A DNA stretch of 64,000 nucleotides from Erythrocercus mccallii (Eukaryota; Chordata; Aves; Passeriformes; Dicruridae), in contig VZRG01000301.1 in NCBI GenBank assembly GCA_013397435.1, positions 1-64,000 of the forward strand. The letters run 5' to 3'. Numbering within the stretch: position 1 is the stretch's first letter; each line of letters begins with the position of its first letter. This document shows positions 51,241 through 62,195 of this stretch, in pieces. The position numbers were made by a program, and so were the translations under genes. Below the pieces are notes generated by a model. It was not told the origin of the DNA and ran no database searches. It saw only the letters and a list, made by a program, of their open reading frames with translations.

Positions 51241-51735
51241 TGAAAAACATGAAAGCTAAAACTTAAAGCAACAGGTCACCCTCTGGAGAGCCTGGATCAC
51301 CTGTGGCAGGTGGACCTGCCACAGACTGTCGGGATGCAAAATCCCTCTGGGCCCCATCCATGCAGGCCCAGGGACGCTCAAAGGTGTGAAGGCTGAATTA
51401 AAACCTTCAGAGAAACTAAAATACATAAATCCACACAGACATGAGGTAGAAATGCAGGTTTAGTTTGAAATAAGTAGAGAATCTTTTGAGCACCTTAAAC
51501 AAGAGCCTGTGTTATTAAACTAAGCCTAAAGCCTAGTTTAAAGTTCAAGTAACATTGTCTTTTTCAAAGTTGACTAAGTTGTAGTCATAACAAAAACAAT
51601 GCAGCTTTGCTAGGATTCCTACGTTATATACGTAGAATTTGTGTAAGAAATTACGATTACTTTTCTACCTCAATGTTAGACTTGGATAGGTTCAACAAGG
51701 CAGTAGTAGAACTGTGTTTGTAACTGATTGGTTAA
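51241..51735 (+). mobile_element. Possible further LTR-like retroelement remnant
   Basis: Adjoining the LTR, this stretch contains a GC-rich palindrome (51301-51324), the block gatgcaaaatccctctgggc, a second palindrome at 51619-51635, and gtaactgattggttaaaaac followed by AATAAA near 51740. The CCAAT-box complement (attgg) and poly(A)-like signal hint at U3/R structure in plus orientation. I cannot name the family and cannot exclude unrelated unique DNA. Confidence 0.3.
51301..51324. repeat. Perfect 11-bp palindrome
   Basis: ctgtggcaggt at 51301-51311, spacer gg, then the exact reverse complement acctgccacag at 51314-51324. Strong potential hairpin or cruciform within the retroelement-like stretch. 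Confidence 0.95.
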
Positions 51736-51764
51736 AAACAGAATAAAACCACACTGCTTAGAGA

Positions 51765-51797
51765 ATGCAAATCATCATCATCACCACCACTACCACA
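51765..51797 (+). repeat. (CAT/CAC)n trinucleotide tract
   Basis: Consecutive cat and cac units. They give a His run in the frame 51728-52153, a frame that otherwise has no support as a gene. Confidence 0.85.
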
Positions 51798-54700
51798 AAC
51801 GGAACACAGATCATGGATGCTGCTGCTGCTTCTGCATGGGACTTGGGATCTTTATGCTAGAAGGCTTTCTGCATAATGGCACGGATTGTAACAACTCTGC
51901 CTTCATGACTGATTTTAACCATGCAATAGAGGACTTTTACAACTACCCAGCTTCTTCAGTCTTCAATGAAGACCCACCAAAAGCTGACAACAGACCACCC
52001 TCCTGTGAGGAGGATGTCTGCCCCAGGCCCCAGCACCCCACAGCCTGCAAACCCTACTTTCTGTTTTCAAATTCCCTACTGCTTGGCTGCTGTGCCCAAA
52101 CAAAAAACAAAATAGATTTTGGAACACACTGTCCTCTCTCAGCGCTTCACTGAGCTGGGAAAGATTCTGTTTCCAATCAGTATATTACACACACATAAAA
52201 TTTTATTTCAGGTAATAGTATGTTCAGCATCTCCATATTAATGTGGCTGATAGTCTTTAAATATCATCAGAAAAGCTTTTTCTTATTGTTCTTTCAATGA
52301 CAAAAAATAAGAATTCAGGAGGAAATGCAGCCATGGTAATCAAACAAAATGTGCTATTGTTATAATAAATTTTGATCCAACAAGGATTAATACAGATAAG
52401 CAGTGTTTTCTGTGGTGCATGGGGACATCTATTTTCCACCACTTTCCTCACTAGCCTGTAGATTTCTGCTTTCAGTTGACTGAGCCAACTGAAAGACAAA
52501 CAGCTACTTTCTTTAGCTCTTAAAATTACAGATTGTTTGATCTAAGGAACAAAAATAATTGCTTTCACAAAACAAATGTTGTCTGTAGATTAGGCTATTC
52601 CACAGGTTTATGACAGTCTGTTTACTTTGATTTATAATCAAGATGTTTTTATTACCTTCATGCTTGCTTTCTGTCTCTTACGGTCCAACCTGTAGTAAGA
52701 CCAAGAGTGAAAGGAAATGATACAATGAAAGGCTAAAGCCTGAAGAAAATTGAACTATTTGGTTTCCATGGATGGGGGAAAAAAAAGTGCTTATAAAAGG
52801 AGTGAGGCAAATGCACTGATTATTTTAATGATATCTTTTATTTATGAGTTTATTAGGTCAGTCCTAAATTAAGAGCAATTGCAGAATAATCCAAAGATCA
52901 CTGAAAAACAATATTATATATTCAGAAAGACAAACTGTTATTGTAAGCAGAACCTAAGAGGGCATAAATTAAAAGTCGTAGTGAGATTTCTTGATGCTGT
53001 AAAGGAGAGTAGTGTAAGTGAGAATACTATGCCATTTGGTTGTGTTTGCTTTGTTACTATAGGAAAATACAGGCACAAGGCATGGTATTTAATAACTGTC
53101 AGAAAGGCTGGAGACCAGATAGGAAAAGGTACCACATGATGACTAAGGAAATTTGTATTTCACACTGGGGTTTAGAGAATAACCTGCTATTAACTTACTC
53201 CTCCTCAGACCTACTCCTCCTCATGAAACACCCGTGAGCTGACGGCTAATGTTGCTCTTTGTATGTTACAAGGCTAATAACATTAGGGTGCACTGCAATT
53301 TAAGTAAGATGTGTGCTTACCGTGTCAATAAAAGGTCACTGTGCTGGGGTTTTCTGAGCAGCACAATGGTATCAGCAGTAATCAAATATTTTCAGTCCTT
53401 TGGGAAAGAGCTTTGTCTTTTAAATGTGTAAGAAAACATACAAGCATAAATCCCACTGTGCTCACTATACACTGTCTTATTTTGAAAATAAGAAAATGTA
53501 CACAAAGATATGGAAAAAGATAGAAACAAAACATTATCCCTAACATTGTAGGGCTGTATTCCCTTCCATGAATCTAAGTTTAAACAAGATTTACGTATCC
53601 AGTCATTGTAAGTCAAAGAGGTACAAGAAACTCAGGATTTTTCTGACATTGTATGCATGTAGAAGAGATAGAACAAAATAAATTCCTTCCTGTAAATTAA
53701 AGTTATTTGGTTTTTTAATAGTTTTAGGAAAGAAGCATGTACTGCTATTGTTATAGAAATACTCTAATTCTATACCAAAATCACAGACCGCACTCCAGTG
53801 TCTATCCTCTGAAGGGTGGACTTCCATTTCTCCTGGGCAACACAGGTTGACACTCTTGGACTGATGCCTTGAACTGATTAAGCCAAGAAAGCCAAGCAGG
53901 TGGCATTCAGTTTGGCTTTGGAATCAGATAGAAATTAATTGAGGATTTTCACTGATTAGACATTGAGATTCTTTTTTTCACTGTTTAATACTCACTGGTA
54001 TACATCTGATGAGTTTGTTTTCTAATTTTAAATCTGGATGTCTCTTAAAAGAAGGGGATCCAATTTTGAGGGGATGCAATTAGTCACAACTACACACAAG
54101 AAACAAACTGGCCTTTTTGAGTCATATTACTCCTCTTAAATAAGTATTTGAATATGATGAGGTTTTATCTATATTTTTATGAGGTTATGTCTCTTTGAAC
54201 AAGTTTGATTATAAGTATGAGATTAAAAAAACACTCTCAAAATATAAGATACCAAGATAGTTTGAGTCTATTAGCTAAATTAGTTTACATGACTTATATT
54301 GGAGTATGGTTAGAAACATAGTAAATACCTTATGTCACCAGTATTGCACTGGAAGAAGCTTCAGGATCAAAACCATAAAATCAATGTGTGAATTTTATTA
54401 AATAAAAAAAAAAAAAGAAAGAAATCTCCTTTCCAATTCTGATTTAATGAAAAACAAATTCAACAAGACAAATTAAAAGGAGCTTAGAGCAACAGGCCCA
54501 ATCATGTGCCTAAAGCCAATATTGTTCCATCAGAGAAGGATGAATAAAAAAACTGAAGTTGCAGAAAGCTTAATAACACACACCCATTAACCACCATAGC
54601 TAAAATATCTCACATACTTCAAAGTGTTCACTCTGCCATGTGCAGAAGCATTATGAGATCAGAGAACAAAAAAGTCAAGGTCTAAACCAAAACTTTTTTT

Positions 54701-57700
54701 CCAAGAATTATTCCTGAGTGCCTGATGGTTCCCTCCTTGAACACCTTTGTATCCAGAGTGATGAGAAACAGCAATGTGGTAGGTCCTGAGCACTGGAGGT
54801 TGCACTGAGGTCCAACTTATGCCATTTAGCATGGAACTTTTCTCTAGTTTATCAAAAGCAAAACAATATCTACATGTACACAAAGAAATTTTACATTATC
54901 TTGGTAATAACAGATTACACTGATTTGTCAGAAACAAGAAAACTACTCTCACTGTAACTAGATCAATACCCTAATAAATGACTCAGTATCTCAGAAGGTA
55001 AATAGGGATTTTGTTAAGGATAGGCTGTTTTCTGAAAGATTACATCTGTGTAGAGGAAATAATAATTGTCCATAGAATCAAAAATGAAAAGAACTAAGCC
55101 TGTGTTTAATTGAAAGGACAGCAAACAAAAATACTCAAATGTAAAATAGATGATTTATAAATCTCGGATCTTTGTTCATGTTGTCTATTAATTTAATTTC
55201 CCAATTCATATGGACATTGAAGAAAAATTTATGTTTTTCAGTCTTGTTTGATTAAGAGAGATAATCCAGGCAGTTTCTAAATTGTTTGTTTTGGTGTGGG
55301 TTTTTTGTGGGTTTGTTTCTAGTTGCTAGTTGCATCTTTTCCTTTGGGGAACATTGCAGCACTCTTGAAGGAGTTGTAATAAGAGAAGATGGTCATGGTA
55401 ATCCCCTACATATCAAGATTGCTGTTCAGTGAATAAGATTGTCAGCTTTCCCTGCAGTTCAGCCATTTGTTAAATACATGCATGACATTTGCTTAAAATC
55501 TGTAGACACCCATTAACACTCTTTGTTTTAATGTATGTGCTTGGGAGTAGAGAGGAAAGAGTAAACCTTAGATTTATTCATTGTTTCAGATATAAAGTAA
55601 AAATTTAACTTTGAATGGAAGATTTAATATTTTCATTTCCAAATTTATGTCAAGTTTAACACCCTCTGGCCCATGGCAAGTACCAGATGCTGTCAATACA
55701 AATTACAACATATACATAAAACTATGACATACTTGAGTGAATTCAAGCATTCCTCTCTACTCACTGTCTCTTGCAAGGGCAACCACTTTTCACATCTACC
55801 CTCTCCCTTCTCATATTATCTCCCAATTTGCTTAGAAAAAAAATAAATTAATATATTACCTGTGAAAACTCCTTGTCTGGAATGTAATTGGCAAGTAGCT
55901 TTGTTTTCTCATGGAAATTCTGTGCATGAAAGCCCTTTGTGAATCTTATGGATTTTGATCCTAAAGGCAACTAAGAGCAGTACACTGTAAGAGCAGTACA
56001 CTTCAGTCTTGCCTTTGAAATCTATTTTTTTACTGAGAACTTTTCCCTTTCTTTGGTTTTTCAACGATTTAACTCAGGACTGTGCTCTGATCATACCTAT
56101 TTGCCAGAAATAACATGATTGTATTTTGCTGGGCTTGGAATGATATATAAGAAAAAAGATACCTTTCCTTAGTATTTCATTTGAAACAAAATTCAAAAGA
56201 GACTAACAGAACAAAATGAAAAATATAAACATCAAGTGATGTAACCTTTTGCACAGTACATTTATATTCAATTACAGATCATGAGAAGAGTACCATTAAA
56301 CTATCAGCAATAATCAGGATGATGGCTACAGTGAGAGGTTTTTGGCTCCCTAATGAGAGTAGTACTAAGCTCAATTTGAATTAAATACAAGAGAGAGATA
56401 AAAAATGGAGTAACTTTTATGACAGGGTCCAGAATTTACATGTATTCACCAACTACTGCTTATCTTACATAGTTAATATCAGTCTCTCCAAATGGCTTAC
56501 CTTAATCAATGCAAGACTGTCTCAAGACACTTGTTCCAAAATTTTGGTCATTGGCCAATAAAAGGAAAAATCATTAAGACAGATGGTTAAATGTGCCTGA
56601 GGAATGTAAGTAGAATTGAATACAATTATTATGAAATTCATTAGTCTAAATGGCTTTGTTGGTTTGAAGTTTTTGTTTCTTTGCTTGGTTTGTTTTGTTT
56701 TAATTCAAAGAAAGCGTGTCTGAAAAATATATATTTATCTTAGAAGCCCCATCAGTACTCTGTGATAGACTTCATATGATTCCATCAGAAATTTTAAATG
56801 CTAACATCAGAAGCATTTTTGAAATAATTTTTTCAATTATCGCATTTAGGAAAAGTGTATCAACATAAGACATATACAGATAATTACTCACATGGATGCA
56901 AGATACATGCAAGCCCTGTCAGCCAGGTGTCAGCTGAAGTTTTAGAAGCAGCTGCTGAAACTTATCTACAGCATTAAGTCCATGATAATAATGCAAATGG
57001 TGTAAGGCAAGCAGTTAGAAACTAGGATATCAAGGCTCATCAGAAAAAAAAAAAGAATAAAAATATAGAACACAGCTGCTGCTGAAGGGCAACTTTGTTC
57101 CAATAGTCCCACTCTTTTGCATAAAGAGCAGCAGAAATTTATGACAAATCATTCCAGGAGTGCTAAGCCCAGGTGGTTAAAGAATTCTGTTCTTAAAAAA
57201 TGTTCTCAATTGTGGGCAAATGAGAAAAGACCTTCACAGTGAATAGGTAACATACAGGACTATTTTCATTTCTTTGTTTATCAAGGCTTGAATTTTTCAT
57301 GTCTGTCAAAGTATTTCTGAAACACTGGAGGATATGGAAACTTGCTGCAAAACTTTTTTGCTTATTTAAGTCTACATAAGTAGAATCACCAGTCATTCCA
57401 AATATCCTTGATGGAAACAACTGGAACATCATCTAGAGGCAATATGTGTTCTTCTTTAACTAGCCAGGAATACTTCATTTTGAAACTCCTCCACAGATTT
57501 TCTTCTTTTTTTTGCTCATTAACTTCTGTTGTCTTTTTCAATTCACTTCTATTTTGTTCACAAGTCTCTTTGGCTCTGTTTCTGTATTTCCATTCCAGAT
57601 ATCAGTTTTATTCTTTTCCAATATTGTTTGAGGCTCTTCTTACCAGTTTGGAGAAAATATAAAGAATCGGACAGTTCTCATCTGATATGAAATCTGAGCA

Positions 57701-59032
57701 GGCTATAGAAATTAATTTTTTTTAATGCAAGCAGGTATTTTCCAGCCACAAGGGTTCAGTTTTATGACTATTAACATTTAATATCACCAGGAATACACAT
57801 TGGAGCAGCATTATGGTTGAGTAATAACTCACTATAGGAACCTTGTCTCTACTAAATTCTTTCAGTACATATTTTCTTCTTTCCTTGTACTACAAAACTT
57901 ATTATTGTAATTACAATCCAAATTCTCATGTCAAGTGCTCCCAAACAAAGTAAATATTCATTAGTAACGGGTCCTTAACTCAAAAAAAAAAAAAAAAAAG
58001 TAAACATAATAAAATTAATATGGGCTTGTAATTTAGGAAATGATGCCTAAAATTATCATGGTCAATTTTCATACAAGAATTGTAGACACTTAAAGTCCTC
58101 TTAAAATACAGCCTGGCAAAGACAGCACACAGTTGGCCATTAACTAACACTCTGTAGGGCTACACAGAGTACTGGGAGCCTAGTCATCCCTAAACAGTAT
58201 TCAGTGCCAGCCACTCCCTCCCATCTCTCTCATGAAGGACCAAGCTTTGGAAGGGCTGAACACCAGGGGGTATCGTCTTTCAGAGAGACAAACTACCACT
58301 GAATATTACCAGGAGAAACTTGTCTATTTGAAAGGCAACATTTCTCAGATCTAACTGTGTTTCTGTTGTCATACAGAAACCCTGGAATCTGGAAAAGACA
58401 AAAGTCAGTCTGGCAAGCTCTCTATGAAAGGTTTTCAACCCCTATACTGAGCTGGACACACAGAGAAAACCTTACACAAAAAGAATCTTAACTACTGGAC
58501 TTTTTTTTGCCTTGCTGTAACATTTAACAGCAAGAACTATAATCATTTCAAGTCTACCTCTCATGCAGATTCTTTTCTTCAGTATTATCGCCAAATATGA
58601 CTTAACTGAGACATATAATAGTGTAATTGAGTGAATTATAACCACCTTACTATTCACAGTATTAAATTTTCGAAGTGTTTTCAACATATTAGGGCACTGG
58701 ATTAACATTTCCTGTATTCCCATCTTCTATTTATACCTATCTACAAACGTATTTTAATGGCAGAAAATAAACTTGGTTGTTACATTTGAAATAGTAGGAA
58801 AGGGGTATATTGGACTAATGAAAATGTTTCCTTTGTGACAGTGGTTTTTTTGTATCAGCATTGGTAGTCACAGGGCATATTTCTCCACCACCATCAACAT
58901 TCTTTTCCTCTGTTGATAGTCTTATCATTTTTTCTTCTTTACTCACTCTTTTCTGTGTAATCCACTTCACTGATTTGGTCTGTGATATTCCATATAACAT
59001 AAATTCCTCTTATTTAACATATTGAAAGTACA
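51798..59032. other. AT-rich unique DNA
   Basis: No repeat family or gene recognised. The segments 51820-52150 and 58080-58450 are somewhat richer in GC. The latter (cagcctggcaaagacagcac and onward) might be an old repeat. Poly(A)/A-rich runs lie at about 54403-54416 and 57981-57999. Confidence 0.5.
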
Positions 59033-59318
59033 GTACATCCAGTCTTTTCTTGAACACCTCCAGGCATGATGACACCCCCACCCACCTGGACAGCAAATTC
59101 CAATACTTAATGACACTTTCCATGAAGGAACTCTTCCTGATGTCCAATCTGAATTTCTCCTAATTGCCTGGGAGAAGAGGCCAACTCCCACCTTGCTACA
59201 ACCTCCTTTCAGATAGTTTTAAAGGGTGATAAGGATCCCTGAGCCTTCCTCTTTCCAGGATAAATACCCCCATCTCCCTCAGCCATCCCTCATATGATTT
59301 ACTATCTAGATCCTGCAG
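59033..59318 (-). mobile_element. CR1 LINE fragment, minus strand
   Basis: Read on plus it is the reverse complement of the CR1 ORF2 3' region: cttgaacacctccaggcatg, cagcaaattccaatacttaa, aaggaactcttcctgatgtc, ttgcctgggagaagaggcca, tacaacctcctttcagatag, ccctgagccttcctctttcc and catctccctcagccatccct. The fragment is truncated on both sides and frame-broken. The frame at 58967-59191 on minus is a distorted remnant of it. Confidence 0.9.
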
Positions 59319-61595
59319 AAGGTAGGCTCTTATTAAAAATTTGATATTAATTTCTGAGTCTACATATGCCTAGGACATGTAGCTCCTTATTCCTGCATGT
59401 TATTACTTTTTCACATGCCAGACTTATAAAACTAAAACTAAGACTAAAAGGCTAGCCAGCTGCTATGTTTTCTCTTTGCCAATGGAAAATAAAACATATC
59501 TGAATATAGAAGATAAGAGAGTGAAATAAAAGAGCACCTACAGAAGTGCTTCAAACAGTCAAAATACCAATGAAGGTCATGTTTTGAGCAGAACAAATAT
59601 AGGGAGCAAAGCATGTCTGTCTCCTTGATGATATCTTTCCATTTTCCAGAGCATACCTGCTCAGTTCTCTTGCTCTCTTGAGATGATAAAATCCAGTATG
59701 TTTGGTATTTATTTTTCTGAAGAGACTGGAAGCACTATTAATCTTAAAACTTATTATGAATCCACGGTGATTTGCTGCTCAGGCCTCAGTTTCAGTAGAT
59801 AAAAGCTAACATCATCATTCGCATTGTACAAGAAATTTCACCATGGAGGTCTGTTTCCTGAAATATACAGCTTAGAATTCAGTGACCACTCAATTCAACT
59901 TACACACAGCATTAATAATTCTAAAAGCCCATCCTACACATCTGCGTGTGTCTTAATAATAACATATGTAGTTGTGTTATTGAAGCAATGTTGTGAACTC
60001 CATTGGATAGCAGTTTAAAAAAATGGCAAAATAAATGGATATTTGCTTTGAAATATGCATGTGTTATGTGGTTTTCTGTGATAGTTCCATCTGTATCTAA
60101 TATAGCTGCTAGTTTAGTATCAGCATTTTCTCTACATAGTTCTGGAGGTGCAACAATGAGATGCTATAGTATATTCAAACACATGCACATACCTGACACT
60201 CTTTGGAAACATTTCATATATAAAAAAAAAAATAAAAAATCAGGTGGTAAAATAAAAGCTAAATGTAAATCTCTCACGTCACTGTGGAAATTTTCATTCA
60301 TCTTGGCTAAGGCTACTTTTATCCTCCTCCAGGTTAAAATTTCTAGGTATTAATCTCCTTATGTACTTTATGCATACCTAATAGCAACTTTAATTTAAAT
60401 GGATGCATTTTGTGGAGATTAATGTCTCCAACAACCCAACAACTTCCTAATGTAAGCTGCTGTTTCTGCAAATAAAGGCTTAAGTCCTACTCATCACTAT
60501 GATAAATAACTCATAAAAAGTGGTAGCTTGAAGAGAAAACCCACTGATTACACATTCCCCACTCTTTTGTGGGTGACTGCTCATTCTGTTTCAGGGCAAG
60601 ACATGATTATTCTGACCAAACATTTTTAGGTCTTGGATTTATGCTGACAAGCTTTCCCAAGCTTCATTAAAGTGTAGCCAAAAGCTTATTAAAACACATG
60701 GATAACAACAATTAACTTCAGTGTGGTTTCAGGCAAGGTTTGAACTGGATTTCAATTGTAAAGCTATCAAAGCAGCTGAACTGGGAGTTACCTATAATGC
60801 ACATCAGAAATGTAAATGTGCTTCAGAGAGTTCTATGAAATAGCCATATTATTTGTCACATTTAATGCATTTTAAGGTCATAGAAAAATATAGCAGCAAT
60901 AAAAACTCATAAAGTGGTGAGATACAGTGCACTCTATATTGCACAGTATATTGTTCAGAATGACTCCAAGAGGCTAGCAATAAGTCATAAGGAGGAATAG
61001 GCTAAATGACCTAGAAAGATTAAGTTAGTGGTGCCCATCAACTCAAGTACTTCATTCTCAGAAACAAATGTTAAATCTTCCCAGAAGATTTAACCAAACT
61101 TTTCAGAAAGAATAAATTCTAAGTTAATTTATCAGGCTTTTTTCTCCCTATAGTCTGAGATATAGTCTTTATTCTGTGTTATGATATGACTGCTATGCCA
61201 TACTCTGAGCTGACAAACTCAAGGTTTTTTCATGTGTTCCCTATTCAGATTGATGTCCTTTGGCATTTAATATTCAGAAAATGGATCCTGAAAATACAGA
61301 TGTTACAATGCAGCAGTGTACATTCATATTAGTTTAGTAGCCTTTAAATTGCATTACTTATTAAGGAATAAAAGAGGTTGACCTGCATAGTAAGTTTTAA
61401 AATAAACTTTTCATTAAAAAAAAAAATAAAGGACCAGAGCCTAATAATTAAAATTCCAATCCATGTTATATTTTGCAAAGCATCCAGAAGGAAAAAAACC
61501 CAACCAAACAAACCTATATTTTGGCAATTATCCATAGTATATTTAGGTGGTTGTTTTTTTTTCCCATCTTCCTTTCTTTAACAACCAGCAGATAC
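59319..61595. other. AT-rich unique DNA
   Basis: Nothing recognised with confidence. The frame 60003-60353 on plus (116 codons) is one of the longest unexplained frames but contains Lys-rich low-complexity stretches (YKKKNKKSGGKIKAK), has no splice support and resembles no family I know. The block 60640-60830 looks CNE-like. Confidence 0.45.
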
Positions 61596-61740
61596 ACTGT
61601 TCCTCACCACTATGCAGTGACTAAGACAGGGTCAGGTACTGCAGAATCCCTGGGGGTTGGGAGCAGTGGGGGCTCCCCAGGGCAGCTGCACAGGACCTCA
61701 CCTTCCAGCACCTGTCCCACTGCCTATATGTGCCTATAAT
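61596..61740. other. Small GC-rich block, unclassified
   Basis: About 145 bases of much higher GC (gggggttgggagcagtgggg, agcacctgtcccactgccta) interrupt AT-rich DNA with sharp edges. Probably a repeat fragment, but it was not matched to the LTRs or CR1 copies here. Confidence 0.4.
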
Positions 61741-61969
61741 AAGAATTCAGTAGCAGACTTGTTGTTAATATTTTAGAGCAATAACAGTGAATTTATTAAT
61801 CTATTAAATTCTGCTTGATGTTATTTGCAGTTTATGGCAGAGTTCTTTGTTGTTATTACCATGAATAGTCCTTTTATTAGCTGTAGTTAGAGGAATAATT
61901 TTTAAAATTAATAATAAGAAAACTACGAGCAGAATGGAATTTTAATTATTTATAATCAATAGCTTGTGT

Positions 61970-62023
61970 AGTTAATAGTTTATACAGTTAATAGTTATTA
62001 GTTAATTGTTAATAGTTTAGAGT
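61970..62023. repeat. Degenerate (GTTAATAGTT)n tract
   Basis: Several imperfect gttaatagtt units run in tandem immediately before the CR1 fragment. Confidence 0.8.
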
Positions 62024-62032
62024 CAGCAACAT

Positions 62033-62195
62033 GGCCAGTGGCACCCTCAGCAAGGCTGCTGACACACAAAAGCTGTGTGGTGTGCTCGACACTGTGGAGG
62101 GAGGGATGCCATGCATGGGGCCTTGGCAGGCTTGAGAGGTGGGCTTGTGCAAACCTCATGGAGTTTGCTGAAAACTTTGTTGAGATTAAATATAG
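62033..62195 (+). mobile_element. CR1 LINE reverse-transcriptase fragment
   Basis: The sequence agrees with the CR1 RT region just past the catalytic motif: cctcagcaaggctgctgaca, caaaagctgtgtggtgtgct, gtggagggagggatgccat and ggcaggcttgagaggtgggc. In part of it the frame still reads LERWACANLMEF, the usual CR1 sequence. The FADD-type catalytic box preceding it is destroyed (gctgctgacacacaaaagct). It is short and truncated on both sides. Confidence 0.85.

Noticed and set aside
51728..52153. 141-codon frame with a His run
   Set aside because: The His run comes from the CAT/CAC microsatellite; the remainder has no recognisable domain or splice context.
60003..60353. 116-codon plus frame
   Set aside because: Lys-rich low complexity, no family resemblance, no splice or promoter support; length is within chance for this much AT-rich DNA.
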